The notes under the pieces were generated by a model. The model made no database searches. It saw only the letters and a program-made list of their open reading frames with translations, and had not been told where the DNA came from. From Liolophura sinensis (taxonomy: Eukaryota; Mollusca; Polyplacophora; Chitonida; Chitonidae), in assembly GCF_032854445.1 (NCBI RefSeq), contig NC_088302.1:27803080-27867079 (forward strand): a stretch of DNA of 64,000 nucleotides. Direction: 5' to 3'. Every line of letters starts with the position of its first letter. Positions within the stretch are counted from its first letter, which is position 1. Positions 35,524-46,212 of this stretch are shown here, one piece after another. The position numbers were made by a program, and so were the translations under genes.

Positions 35524-38500
35524 GTATGTTAATATATGTAAACATTTATTTTAAACTTCCTGACATTTCCCGTAAAACTACATTTACACCGCTAAAGTAA
35601 TGCTTTTACACATTTTTTTAAAATGTAAATTTGGAAATGTATGGCTAAAATGTAGGTAAACAAGGTATAGGTCCATAGGTTTCTTTAGAGTCTTGATAAT
35701 GAGCTATGTAGCTTTACTTTCATCTTTAATTAGGACCTTTTCAGTGCAAAAAAGAGACGGGATTACGAAAAATAGCGGTAAATGAGACGCTCTTAGGTGA
35801 AGATAGTCATATCGGGGGGGAAACCCTTCATGTTTTCACTTAGTCAAAATTACACCAAGAGCGCGGGCTTATTTACCTAAAAGCATTACCTGACCTAAAG
35901 CATCACGTTCCTCTTGCCTAAGAACAGTGTGCGCGGAGTGAAAGATAAACCAAACCTTTGATATATTTATCATTTTATTAGAGTCACACTAACGTGAATA
36001 TAAGAGAGAGAAGTTGGACTTCATAGATAGCCCTGACTTAGTACATTCCAGTACTGGCAAAAATAATGACAGGGACGGACGTGGATTCTAAGAGGTTACC
36101 ATGCATTCGTGTTAACAGCTCGCCTTTTAATCTGCTCGTTCATCTCTTCGTTAATCCAACTCGTGCCTTTCGTCAATGATTAAACTGTAAAAAAAAATCG
36201 TTTCTCAATAACTTCAAGAATATGATCATTTGAAATTATACCGACGGTGGGATTAAGATGTAATCGACAGGACGTAAGTAGTGGATTAAAAGCTTCAGTG
36301 GCACAGTAATCCATGTATCCGCTGTAAATCGCTATCTCAAGGCCACGGAAGTCGGATGTGCGGAGTCTGTTATCACTACTTTGCTACCATAAGCCATTTT
36401 ACAATTACCTGACTACGGTGGCTTTCTCTATGTTCTGACCGAATTCCTCCGCCCATAAAACTGACTGTCGACATTTACGTGTTAAACCTCAATCGGATAA
36501 ATTGGTAATTATTTGAAGAAATAGATAACTGGACAATGGTCCCAGTCATAAAATGAATCTGTTGATTTTTAACAAAATGTATTCTTCTGTTTTCCAAGAT
36601 TATTCTGTTAAATATAACCGACATGTTGTATTAATTCAACATAAAAATTCTGTTAGATTAACAGGATGTTATGTTGAAAATGACACACTATTACGTCATA
36701 ATAACAGATTACATTCTAGCCTTACCCAGACAACAGACTTTCTGTTTAAATTAACAGATCATTCTTTTGAATGCAAAAAAATTCAAGAGAAACTTTAAGA
36801 CCAAGAAGAGCTGTTGATAGAGTGAGTGAGAAATATACCCCTGATTTGTTCTCCTAATAAGCTAATATATATGTATCATTCTAAACTAAAATTATGTAGA
36901 ATGTACGTTTAGAGCCGTGTTACTAGCCTACTTGATTATCACAAGGGACAGTGTTTGCATGTATCTGCAGAAACCATGTGTCTCGGTCAGTCTAAACCAT
37001 TGTCCATAACAGTCTGTGTGTAGGAACATTTACAGTGTATAGCTGACAAACGCTAGCTCAAGTTTAAAATCGAAAAAATGAATGTTCTTGTTATATAAAA
37101 TTCCCTTGCAAAGTTGAAATCAACATTTTGAGAGTTAATTGTATTATTTGTAATGCTAAAGTTAATGATACCTGAGATGTGTGTTACACGTCACATTGTC
37201 GGGTTGACACAAGCATTGTGCTTTCCTTATGTCAGCTATGTACATGTCTGTATAGAGTCTTCTATGCGATTAGAAATGTGTAAATCTGGTCTTACGCTTT
37301 CCACTGAAAACGGTATCTGGTTAGTGCCATTTGATTAGTTCACAATAGATCAAGGGTATTTGGACATTACATCAGGGTTTAATACATTGAGCGTTTAAAA
37401 TTTTAGCGCTTTATGGTCGGAGAGCATGAGTAAGAATTTGAGAAGTTAGTACTGGCCAGTAAACAAACACGATGCTCATTTTACAGGCATCATTAATTTA
37501 CTGACTGCATGATGAATTCTCATTTTACAGGTTAACTCTTCTAGCAATGAAGATTTACATCGACTTATACGCTATGCCGTCAATGTACAGTTTAAAGGTA
37601 AGTCAAACACCGAAGCTATGGAAAATGTACTGTTACTGGGAATTCCTCAATGAGCCAGTTAAAATGCTGCTTTGTACAGCTGTATCATACGGATGGGTAA
37701 TTTCATTGACTTTGCATTAAACGTACGTTACATTTGTTTAGTGTAGCTAAGGCTGTATCATGGGAAAAGGCAATGCCTATTTGACACGAAATCACCTCGA
37801 TATCTTTTCTGTATCGAGACAGGAGCTGAAAATGTCTATAAGACATGCTAACGTAGTCCGTTATTGTGCTTTAGCGATGAAGACAATGATTTCATATGAG
37901 CGAATCTGCCATTCCTGTTGAGGTGGACCCTAAATAGGTTAATCAACGCCTGTGTATATTACTCAAGAGTTTTTAAGAGTGGGTCTCGGTAATTACTTTT
38001 CTTTTTTAATTTCGCAGGTAACTCTATTAACATCACGGACGTGTTTCTTGGCGGCTTATTACCCAACACAAAACATTATCTCACCTACGAGGGGTCTTTA
38101 ACACATCCGGGCTGTCATGAAGTGGTCACGTGGATCATCGTTAACAAACCCTTGTACATTTCCAAAGACCAGGTATGGAGATTACATAGGGCGAATAAAA
38201 CTATTTACAGGAGAAGTTTCTCCGCGCCGTGTGAAGGGATTGCGTGATAAAGGCAAATGGTTTCCTATACAAACCCATCACAGTTAAGAATTTAACAACT
38301 TGATTAGGTTATGTGCGATAGACGCCCGTAAACCGTGGGAAACCAAATAAGGTAAATTAATCCTTTCGAAATTCCATGAACAGACACCAAATTCTGTTCT
38401 ATTTCATTATGAAACCCCAAAAGGGAACGCCCTAGAGAATAACGCTTTCCCGACATAACTACCAGTTGGTTGATTACAGTTCTCTGCGGGCAATGGAGGA

Positions 38501-41161
38501 ATTCAAGAGATTCACCGAATTTTCATCAGTTTAATACCATACCGGACTTCTGACCTACACAATGATAAAAGCAGTAATCAAGAAGTCGATGCTGCCATTG
38601 AACGGTGGCCATTACGGACAGCAAGGAACACCGGTTTGTCTATTGTTTAAATCTGGTGTTCAAAAATGTGTTTAGAAATCAGTGTCATCTGAGTTAAACT
38701 TGATGTTTCGACACAATACACTAAACAAAACAAACAATTCATACGATTATGTAAGTTTTGTTCTCAGAAAAAAAAGCCTTGGCCTATGTGTCAGAAAGAC
38801 ATGAGTTATTCACACTAGTATGATTGATTGTCTGAGTGATTCATTGATTGGTGTTAAACTCCGTGTGCAAGAATTTTTCACTTACATGACGGTGTTCACT
38901 TCTAATACGTGGAGGAAACCTGAGTGCCCGGATGAAAACACTAGCGTTTGACTGATATGCAGGACTAATATCATGCACATACAACATTATTGTTAACATG
39001 TTTATTTTTTTTTTACACAGTTAACTCTTCTACGTAGTATATACAGAGCTGACGAAGACAAAGTCCGGCTTCGCATGGAAAATAACTTCCGTCCCGTAAT
39101 GCCTCTAAATAACCGCACCGTTAGAACTAACATTCTGCCGAATGACGTGAGTATGCATGCTAAGTTTAAATTACTTCACTAGTGAATAATTAGCTTGAGG
39201 AGCCGAAGTAACGTTTACAACTGAATTATTGATATCCTCATGTGCAATATCAGTATTCATAAATACTTAACTTCACTACAGTTGTTCATAAGCTGAGCAA
39301 TAAGTCATCAGTTGCGCAGTAGCTTCTGTTCACTTCTGGGAGAATGTATGGCGAGAGCTGTATCTATTATGGGTGTTGGTTTACTGCAGAGGCCCCGGGC
39401 TGCTACACCCGCAAATTATGTGGTCGCCATGGAAAGAGGGAAACATGCTTGTCTTTGGTGTTAATACACCAATCAAATAAAGGACTACACAACTGCTACC
39501 TTCGTACCATTCATAATATGTAAGTTAATCAAATACCAAGCCCAAAGTCATCAGTGTTTAAAACGCAAAAGGTCTGCATCTTGGTGGCACTTATGATAAC
39601 ATTGATGATAATGCTGGTCTCTTTTTGCTTTTTCATAGAATGAAAGCTGTCGTCCTGAAAGAGTATATTCGTACGAAGGTAAGTTTTCAGTATCTTGTGC
39701 AAGAATCCGTGTTTTATATTCCGTTCACAAATTGTGGAAATAACGCACCAGATCTCCTACGGGCAGCCAAAAAATGACATTTCTATCAGACTGGACGGCG
39801 TAGCCTATTATGGAAATGGGACTTAAATCAAGACTTAATGCCCCGCGGGAACAAAATGAAAACGACAGCCGTCCATCATGTGGGGCCAACAAGACAATCA
39901 CAGGAATTCTAAATTCTCGCAGCTTCTGAGATATGTGAAGATTCCGCAGGCGTGTAAACCTGTTGTGGTACGCTTTGGAGAACTATGTGCCGTGTAAAGG
40001 CACATTCCACTTGTTTGTGAAGTCCCGTACATAAATCAGACCCGTGGCTTGTCTACACAAGCCGCCATTCTCATTAGAGCCTCCTTTGTGCAATCATGTA
40101 CCGCTGTGTTGACATACAGGTTACACGTCCCCTAGCATCCCTGCATCACCATTCGGTCGCCTAAATACAGTTAACCTGACAAATTGCTCGGAGTATGTCT
40201 ACCGGAATGAAATTACTTGCCGCAAGCCTGGAATCAATTGCCTCACTGGCTTCGCCGCGGTGATATACCACAGTTTTACACTGGATTTTTCACCATTGTC
40301 AAGAAAAAACATCTTTAGATTCCATGAGGCGTGTAAAGCTTTTACTGGAGACAGATATATACATTATTTGAAAACACAGGTGTTGACAGAATAATTGTAA
40401 TGAGAAAACATCAACAAGAGTGCAATGATTAAAATACTCACACATACTGAAATTAATCTATATATTTGGCATTTTAATGTATTTATTTATTTGATTGGTA
40501 TTTTACGACATAATCAAGAATATTTCTCTTTTACCGACGGCCAGCATTATCGTTATAGGAAACCGGGTAGAGCCCAAAGGAATCCCACGACCATACGCAG
40601 GTTGCTGATAGACCTTCCCACGTACGACCCGAGACGAAGCCAGCATAAGCTGGATTTGAACTCACTGCGACCGCATTGGTGATAACGTGTTAACCATTAC
40701 GCCTATATGGATGTCGAAATGTTGTCTTCTTATGTGAAGAAGCATAAGACAAAGGAAAAAAATGTTGAAAACCTCCACAATTTAACCAAAGTTACGCTAT
40801 TCAGTTTCAAGATGAAAGACTATGATTTGTACTGGTCCAGTGAATCATTGGGCATGTCTCAGAGAATTGAAATTTTTACTTTCGAAACATTAGGAATCAT
40901 TTATGAGTGGCAAAGAATGCTTGCTAACATGTGGATGTTAACTAGCTTGCTAACTGTGGATGCTAATCGTCGTACATTACGGTTGTTGGTCATCATATAA
41001 TTACCGTCGTAATTGTCTTGGTGTTAGGTATGTTTCTTGTATACATATAAATAGTTTAATCATGGTTTCTTGCACGCTGTGCGTCTGTCCACTAGTTCTC
41101 ATTCAATCACATCAATAGTTCATTCTCTGTCTTTTCAGTAAATGAACGATTCATGACATGA
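13326..41161 (+). CDS. CA10-like: Carbonic anhydrase-related protein, CA10/CA11 family (10 exons)
   Basis: Ten exons join in compatible phases into a 975-base CDS for 324 residues, close to the roughly 328 of vertebrate CA10. The product starts with a signal-like hydrophobic stretch (FFLVIFVFITS, 20-30) and continues with a WSEWWSYDSISGPDFWGL entry motif and the alpha-carbonic anhydrase fold. Relative to active enzymes, zinc ligand His94 is Thr133 and His119 is Gln158; only His96 (His135) remains. It should therefore not hydrate CO2. Loss of zinc ligands is typical of CA8/10/11 proteins. C61 and C243 fit the disulfide of extracellular family members. C308 near the C-terminus fits the extra Cys of CA10/CA11, which are secreted neuronal proteins that bind neurexins. 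Several N-glycosylation sequons occur (N87, N190, N215, N293, N305). Assignment is from remembered family features; exon 1 is the least certain part. Confidence 0.9.
19490..19738 (-). mobile_element. SINE family A, full-length copy
   Basis: The minus strand begins GGGGCCTCCGTGGCTCAGTC with a tRNA-like A-box. It continues through 'gagttcaagtccagctc' (B-box-like) and 'gtgaaatattcttgagtacg' to a TAAA-type tail. A 13-bp target-site duplication with one mismatch flanks it: 'cagctttggtgat' at 19477-19489 and 'cagctttagtgat' at 19739-19751. Confidence 0.93.
20340..20800. other. CpG-bearing, NRF1-like motif-bearing stretch inside intron 1
   Basis: This stretch has more CG dinucleotides than the DNA around it and contains 'atgcgcagcg' and 'cgcgcatgc', which resemble NRF1 sites. 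Short frames open on both strands. It could be an old promoter, a retrocopy 5' end or part of a transposon. No gene is assigned. Confidence 0.25.
21479..21526 (+). CDS. CA10-like: CARP gene exon 2
   Basis: A 48-base exon between ttgtag and gtgact. It encodes SGTSWSEWWSYDSIS plus split codons at both ends. The WWxY motif just before the CA domain is typical of the CA10/CA11 family. The final g joins 'gc' of exon 3 to give Gly47. Confidence 0.9.
21527..24077. other. Intron 2 of the CARP gene
   Basis: A 2.55-kb intron holding the complete SINE at 23325-23669. Nothing else is recognised in it. Confidence 0.7.
23325..23669 (+). mobile_element. tRNA-derived SINE family B, full-length copy
   Basis: The head 'ttggtagagcgtccgcttc' plus 'ggatcaatcc' resembles A and B boxes. 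A core with 'gtatcagtataatggctcg' and 'gaagcagcactaaataaa' follows, then a CACT-repeat tail. A perfect 13-bp duplication 'ctcaatcggaaac' flanks it at 23312-23324 and 23670-23682. The core resembles V-type SINE cores reported in molluscs; the family name was not checked. Confidence 0.92.
24078..24214 (+). CDS. CA10-like: CARP gene exon 3
   Basis: Acceptor ccaccag, donor atg|gtaagt. It encodes PDFWGLINTDWTLC and then GKYQSPIDID, the carbonic anhydrase 'QSPI' region. It carries Cys61 of the predicted disulfide. Confidence 0.95.
26127..26150. repeat. Poly-C tract
   Basis: A run of about 20 cytosines, interrupted by A near its end. Read length errors are likely here. Confidence 0.85.
27620..28900. 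repeat. Minisatellite subarray A, 38-bp unit with 114-bp higher-order period
   Basis: Units read like 'ctcgtgccatcacacggtac' plus 'ctgtggaatttgttctgg', 38 bp in all. Every third unit is a variant with 'tacctgcggaatat'. That variant occurs at 28071, 28185, 28299, 28413, 28527, 28641, 28755 and 28869, exactly 114 bp apart. Earlier copies at 27805 and 27919 are also 114 apart, followed by one 152-bp (four-unit) step. Three unit types thus form a higher-order repeat that spread as a block. Confidence 0.95.
28901..30185. repeat. Minisatellite subarray B, 38-bp unit with CAGCTG
   Basis: The 38-bp length and phase are kept but the sequence becomes 'gctcgtgcaatcacacagca' plus 'gctgtggactatgatatg'. 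Most units carry the E-box-like CAGCTG. Many carry the 14-base perfect palindrome ATGGCTCGAGCCAT. A three-unit block is duplicated near 28990-29220. About 34 units are present. It ends abruptly near 30185 in single-copy DNA. Confidence 0.95.
31168..31359 (+). CDS. CA10-like: CARP gene exon 4: zinc-site region
   Basis: 64 codons between attcag and gtaaag. It contains SGGPLTYRYRIHHLTIHFG and GSEH. Thr133 sits where active enzymes have His94; His135 matches His96, Glu145 matches Glu106 and His146 matches His107. The spacing agrees with carbonic anhydrase II throughout. Confidence 0.97.
31360..32243. other. Intron 4 of the CARP gene
   Basis: An 884-bp intron with clear splice sites and no recognised element. 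Confidence 0.85.
32244..32339 (+). CDS. CA10-like: CARP gene exon 5
   Basis: 32 codons between cttgcag and gtatgg, starting VQLVAFNEDL. Gln158 occupies the third zinc-ligand position (His119), as in CA10/CA11. Confidence 0.95.
32340..37530. other. Intron 5 of the CARP gene
   Basis: A 5.2-kb intron with the (AT)n tract at 35431-35517 and a cluster of short inverted motifs at 36590-36720. Overlapping short frames on both strands at 34196-34492 have no splice or family support. Confidence 0.7.
35431..35517. repeat. (AT)n microsatellite
   Basis: About 87 bases of nearly perfect AT dinucleotides in intron 5. It is self-complementary and length-unstable. Confidence 0.95.
37531..37597 (+). CDS. 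CA10-like: CARP gene exon 6
   Basis: 67 bases between ttttacag and gtaagt, encoding VNSSSNEDLHRLIRYAVNVQ and ending in phase 1. It is poorly conserved, as expected for this surface segment, but size, phase and position match the family. Confidence 0.9.
37598..38017. other. Intron 6 of the CARP gene
   Basis: A 420-bp intron in which nothing is recognised. Confidence 0.85.
38018..38172 (+). CDS. CA10-like: CARP gene exon 7
   Basis: 155 bases between ttcgcag and gtatgg. It encodes the block LTYEGSLTHPGCHEVVTWII, equivalent to the Thr199 loop of carbonic anhydrases. Cys243 is the partner proposed for Cys61. Confidence 0.97.
38173..39020. other. Intron 7 of the CARP gene
   Basis: An 848-bp intron with a decayed SINE fragment at 38842-38935 and a T-rich acceptor tract. 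Confidence 0.85.
38842..38935 (-). mobile_element. SINE family A, decayed fragment
   Basis: 'attgattggtgttaaactcc', 'tttttcacttacatgacggtg' and 'ggaggaaacc' match the 3' half of family A with many differences. No head is left. Confidence 0.65.
39021..39146 (+). CDS. CA10-like: CARP gene exon 8
   Basis: 42 codons between tacacag and gtgagt. It ends with NNFRPVMPLNNRTVRTNI, a strong match to the C-terminal CA-domain signature of CA10/CA11. Confidence 0.97.
39147..39638. other. Intron 8 of the CARP gene
   Basis: A 492-bp intron with nothing recognised. Confidence 0.85.
39639..39678 (+). CDS. CA10-like: CARP gene exon 9
   Basis: A 40-base exon between tttcatag and gtaagt encoding NESCRPERVYSYE. 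Cys308 corresponds to the extra C-terminal Cys of CA10/CA11. It ends in phase 1. Confidence 0.88.
39679..41138. other. Intron 9 of the CARP gene
   Basis: A 1460-bp intron containing the SINE copy at 40479-40702. Confidence 0.8.
40479..40702 (-). mobile_element. SINE family A copy, damaged head
   Basis: Tail 'atttatttatttgattgg', body 'gccagcattatcg' and 'cataagctggatttgaactc', and a degraded tRNA-like end near 'cgtgttaaccattacgcc'. More diverged than the copy at 19490. Confidence 0.85.
41139..41161 (+). CDS. CA10-like: CARP gene exon 10: C-terminus and stop
   Basis: Acceptor cttttcag and then 23 bases that complete Val318 and add NERFMT and TGA. The VNE motif near the end matches the CA10 tail, which supports this tiny exon. 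It is too short to be noticed by length alone. Confidence 0.85.
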
Positions 41162-44100
41162 CGGCGATTGAGCGTTGATAGTATCCCAATCACACGTCTC
41201 CTGGAGAGAACGGCCGCCAGCTTGTCTTCCACACACCTAGAACCCTGACACAAAGGGCCAGACTATCACAGATATGTTCTCGATTAGACGACCGATACCG
41301 TGATGTATTGCCACCTCCTCCCTGGTAAATACGTCCCGGACGCGGTTTTGAGAAGCCGGCGACCAGATAGCGTGCCAATGGAGTAAGAAGAGAAGCAGCA
41401 GACGACCGATAAGGCACAAGCCTTCAATTTAAATGCCAGCTCGTGCCGTGTTCAAGAACCTGAGGTTTGGAAATATGTGATTTCTGAATGAAAAAGGGAC
41501 AATCGATCACAGTCTATGTCGCAGATTAAGGAAACAATGTCAAGCCCAGTCCCATCGTGACGTTCTCACTTTGCCGTCACACGGAAGAATTCTTGTACGG
41601 TGACTAAAAAATGCAGTTTTTCTTTGGGGGGGAGGGGGACACCTCGTCTGAGACATTAGAATGATGGGGAGTTCGGCCGTAGGTTTTTTGTTCTCATACC
41701 ACAGATATAACAATAGAAAGCGTCAACGCCATGGGTCATTTAATGTATCAACATTCATGTGTGGTTACTCAGTTGTTTGCAGAGAACCTATTGCTAACAA
41801 ATATCTCCGTTTTTTTGAGTGTGGGCAAAGATACATCACCTTCCTGGTACGTCAGGATTAAATATACAAATCATCCATGACATTCATTCAACGGGACAAC
41901 ACATTGCTATGGATCTATTTGTTGTAAGCGTTGAGAGATTTTCTATACTGATTTCTACCGTCTTGCCTGGCGCACTTGCCAATCTAATATGTATTAAATA
42001 CTTGTTATTCGCGTTTGCTTACAACATTTGCCCTTACGACTAAGAGAAACTGTGAATACCTTGAGAAATGGAAGGACAAATAACTTTGGTCAAAAGGTGC
42101 TTCACTCTATGGTTAAACTGTGTGGAAACAGTAATGCCGTTCACAACTGATTCACGGTGTTGCATGCTGAGGAATGTATCAGCTACGTCTGATTTCGAGA
42201 TAATCGCCCTTAGGGAACTCTTCAATAAGGAGACAAAAGGGATGGATACCTGACAGACGGAGAAACCGGAGCTATATATATGTGTATTTTGGAGGTTAAA
42301 CTCAGACGTAAGTTTGGCAATTTATTATAATGTTATAACTTGCATATATGGGCATTCTCGACAAACCTATCCCATGAAATCCACGGTCAAATCCCTGTGA
42401 ACAGAAGGATTTTGATGTACAAAACCAGCATATTACATCGAAGCATATTCCCCTTGAGTTTGCAAAGGTAATAGTTTCGTAAAAACTGTTTCTTTTCATT
42501 CCATTCTTGACGTTTTTTGCCTTATAAGCAAATCAGCTTACCGTTTGTATGACGAAAAATAAGCCGTTATAAAGTGTAACAGTGAAGCCTTTAACATTTC
42601 AAATAAAACAGTTCGCTGAGTGGATCTGAAGTAAAATATAATTGTATATTTTGCTGAATCTCAGCTCATGCAGTGAAAACTTTCTGTGATTCTTATCTTG
42701 CATGGCAACATTGTTCTTACTTTCATTTAGAGAACAACTTGTTCCAAATTTACCATTGACGATTAAGGGTGACCTAGCATTGTGTTTATTTCTTAATGTA
42801 GATAATTGGTGGCTTCTTAAGAATATTTCATCAACAAGACGGTCAAAAATTCTATGGCTTCGGGAAACCAAGTTACCCAGGTTTAAGCCAGTTTGAAATC
42901 TTATACTGAATAAATGTTTGAGACTGCTCATGTCTTAAATGTAAACGTTTTGACTGCAAGAGAGCCCCATCGGTGCTGGTTCACAGCTGGGAGTTGTCAT
43001 AGCTACTGGTTTTGCAACTGTCACAAAATGGACCTTTAACGGTTCTTATAGGCGTATTAATAATACCAAGACATTGTTCCATACTCGATGTTCAAGTTGT
43101 ATGATATGTATTCGTTAGACATTTATATTAATATTAAAGTCGCGTAGTACTTTCTTCGTCTCAACGACATGGGGCCTCTTTCTATATCAATCCATTGTCC
43201 ATTGCTATCGCGAGTTCGACTCCAGTTATAGTTATCTCAGTGGTGTCGGCGTCTTTTACTTTGATCAGAAGGCTCATGGACAATGAGGTCCATTATTAAC
43301 GGAATAAGTTGTGTATTCACACAAGTTCGATCCCGTTAACCACAACCATAATCCTGGCTATCGCCACGGCAAATGGAAACACGTATTAGGCTTTGGTGGA
43401 GTATTCTTGACATTCAAGTATGTATTTAAAATACATGTCCACAAATTCTTTGCATATTATAAATAGATCAATCTATAATAATACAAACTCTGGCATTTTC
43501 GATACTAGATATCTGTTTAAGTCCTTCATATGTAGAAGAGTATTGAACTTTATACCTACTGGGCCACCGTGGTGAATGGCATAGCAACAAAACTTAGACA
43601 AGTGGTTAATTAATTAATCCGTCTTATCTGTGGTTTGATTTTATTTATACAAAAGCCAAAGTTATCTTATTGTGATATGACAAGAAAGTACGGCCAACCA
43701 GCTTATTACCAAGAACTTTTGCGGAATTGTTACAGTCACTTATCCACTGACACTTTTCATCTTTAATGACAGGGTATTTGTATTAAAATAGTGAGCCAAC
43801 TTGGCGTTTTCCTATAGCTGTCTATGACTAACCGCCTTCAGACAGGGAGACCTCGCTGCCCGATACTACAGCAATAGTTAACACCCTAACAACTGAGACA
43901 TTCCAAGAGATGTTTTGACAAGATCGATCCATTCAGTTGGACCAAACGTATATTTTTGTCCGAACAGTTTTCAGTGTGAACTGACAGATTACAATGGTAA
44001 TCAAACGTAGCTCATAGGCAAAATAAATGTGATCAACACAGAAAAGACAATACTTTAGTGGTCTTTAAAAATTCATATCGCAAAATGTTCCGGGTTGTTT

Positions 44101-44679
44101 TCAGCACTTAGAGAATACTTTCAATTTTATTTATTTATCGACTTATTTATGTGGGCCTATTTGGGTACATTACAAGGCGTGGAGAGCAGGGGAGGCACTG
44201 GTGCCTCTATAATTCTCAGCTCAAGGTTTGCGATTAAAACATAGTGCTAAAAAGACAATCATGAAACAATTAGTTATAAGAACTATGTTTACATTATCTA
44301 AATAGCATTATCCCGCTGAGTTTTACTATAGTATTTGTTGGGAAAACTGAATGGAGAAATGGGAACAGCACAGACGCATTGTGTCTGTTGATAATACAAA
44401 TAGTGTGGCAACCTTTCAAAGGCGCTTTTACCAGACTACAGCTGCGTCGGAAATCTCCATGGATGGTAACACAAAGAAGTCAGCACCGACCATTTCCTTT
44501 CGTTCCTTTACTCGTACATTTTTTGCACAAGCAATACCACAGTCTTGCGCAGCAGTCATTATAAGGTTTTAAGGTTTTAAACATCAACCAGCAACAACAA
44601 GAATGTATCAATTATTACCAGAAGTTTGGCTCAGAGATCCAGAATGTGCTTCGTTTTGTGCCGGAAAACGAATTTTATA
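41162..44679. other. 3' flank of the CARP gene, including its probable 3' UTR
   Basis: AATAAA occurs at 42602-42607 and 42909-42914, at 1.4 and 1.7 kb past the stop codon. Either could be the polyadenylation signal; there is no way to choose. A 110-codon minus-strand frame at 42599-42931 has no recognised motif. No other element is seen. Confidence 0.45.
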
Positions 44680-46212
44680 TACTATCCAAAAAAAGAAACG
44701 CATAGGTGTTTTGTTTTATTTTAAAATGAAATAAATACATTTTGTCTTCATTTCATGAGCAAAATGTGTTTTAATATTGTTAATAGTCACAGTTAGCACA
44801 CATTTTATTCCTCAAAACATTTCTTGGTTGAAAATGTTGAGTTTGGAGGCCGTTTTTGGAAGAAGTAAAAAATACAGCACCACATTGCATCACGTGCAGT
44901 CTTACACGCCGAACTTACGCATGGAAAGCATGCAGTGTGTGACTATAAAACCGCAACTTCGGGCCGGAAATCGGCGTCTTTCAAGTGGTGTTTTCAAGCT
45001 GATTCAACATGCCACGTCTTGACACTGTCACAAGAAATATTGCCATTGGAAGACTTCAAGCTGGAGAGTCCCAATCGTCCATTTCTAGGCGTCTACACGT
45101 CAGCCAGAGCACGATTTCACGGCTTGCTGCCCGCTACAACAATACCGGGACAACAAATGACCGTCGGCGTTCAGGTCGACCACGTGTCACTACAGCAGCC
45201 CAAGATCGCTACATAAGGGTCCTCCATTTGCGTGACCGTTGTGCTACAGCTGAAAGTACAGCAGCCAGCATACCGGGACTGAGGAGGATATCAGGTCAGA
45301 CAGTGCGGAACAGACTGAGGGAACATGGACTGAGAGCCAGGAGGCCCTATGTTGGGATCGTGCTGCGTCCTCACCATCGCGCCAATCGCCTCCGATGGTG
45401 TAACAACGTGACTGCATGGAATCTACGCAACTGGCGACGCATTTGGTTCAGTGATGAGTCCAGATTCCTATTGCAGAGACGTGATGGTAGAAACCGGGTT
45501 TACAGACGTGCTCACGAACGTTATGCCCCTAACTGCGTACGCCAAGTGGACAGATTTGGTGGAGGGAGTGTGATGATGTGGGCAGCAATATCGTATACTG
45601 GTCGTACAAATCTTTTCCACGTTCAGGGAAATCTTACGGCCGTACGCTACCGAGACACCATCCTGCAGCCACACCTCTTACCTGTCATTGACGTTCAGCG
45701 GGAGTTGTTCCAGCAGGACAACGCCAGACCGCACACGGCACGTGTCACAAGGGACTTCCTCGCCGAAAACAATGTAAATGTGCTACCCTGGCCGTCCCGT
45801 TCCCCGGATCTTAACCCAATTGATCATCTGTGGGATGAACTTGATCGACGTCTACGCCAACGTCAACCTCAACCCCAAACGCTTCAAGAGCAAGTTGCAT
45901 GTTTGCAGGAGGAGTGGCAGAACATTCCCCAGGCCTCTATCCAGCGTCTCATCCAGTCCATGAAAAGGCGTGTCAGAACTGTTATTCGTGCCCGTGGTGG
46001 TCACAACAGATACTGACATTCCACTCAAGTGGGAGACTCATTGTGAGTGTCTTACCTCAAGTTGATGGCCTTGTTGTCTAGATATGGACCCTTCCTTAAT
46101 CTGTGTAAAAAAATATTTGCAAAATAGCAATTCTTATTTAGTTATGCATAATTGAAAAGACTGCATCACCTCCGCAAAAAACCGGGTTATGCGTTTCTTT
46201 TTTTGGATAGTA
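44680..46212 (+). mobile_element. Tc1-like DNA transposon, apparently intact
   Basis: A 27-bp perfect inverted match, 'tatactatccaaaaaaagaa' plus 'acgcata', lies at 44678-44704 and in reverse at 46188-46214. It includes the TA target duplication, so the exact element edge is uncertain by 2 bp. A single intact transposase frame lies between. Confidence 0.93.
45009..46016 (+). CDS. Tc1-like transposase with a DD34D triad
   Basis: 335 residues, normal length for a Tc1 transposase, from ATG to TGA. A paired helix-turn-helix DNA-binding region occupies about 1-115, with GRPR (56-59) as an AT-hook-like link. The catalytic core has D149 (FSDESRF) and D237 (QQDNARPHTA). The third position, 34 residues later, is D272 in SPDLNPIDHLWDEL, where Tc1 proteins normally have Glu. 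The enzyme would cut and paste the element at TA sites. No stop or frameshift is present. Asp at the third position is normal for mariner, so activity is possible, but the surrounding motif is clearly Tc1-type. Confidence 0.93.
   Translation: MPRLDTVTRNIAIGRLQAGESQSSISRRLHVSQSTISRLAARYNNTGTTNDRRRSGRPRVTTAAQDRYIRVLHLRDRCATAESTAASIPGLRRISGQTVRNRLREHGLRARRPYVGIVLRPHHRANRLRWCNNVTAWNLRNWRRIWFSDESRFLLQRRDGRNRVYRRAHERYAPNCVRQVDRFGGGSVMMWAAISYTGRTNLFHVQGNLTAVRYRDTILQPHLLPVIDVQRELFQQDNARPHTARVTRDFLAENNVNVLPWPSRSPDLNPIDHLWDELDRRLRQRQPQPQTLQEQVACLQEEWQNIPQASIQRLIQSMKRRVRTVIRARGGHNRY

Noticed and set aside
42599-42931. 110-codon minus-strand frame
   Set aside because: No recognised domain and no splice context in AT-rich sequence downstream of the CARP gene. 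Chance is the simpler explanation.
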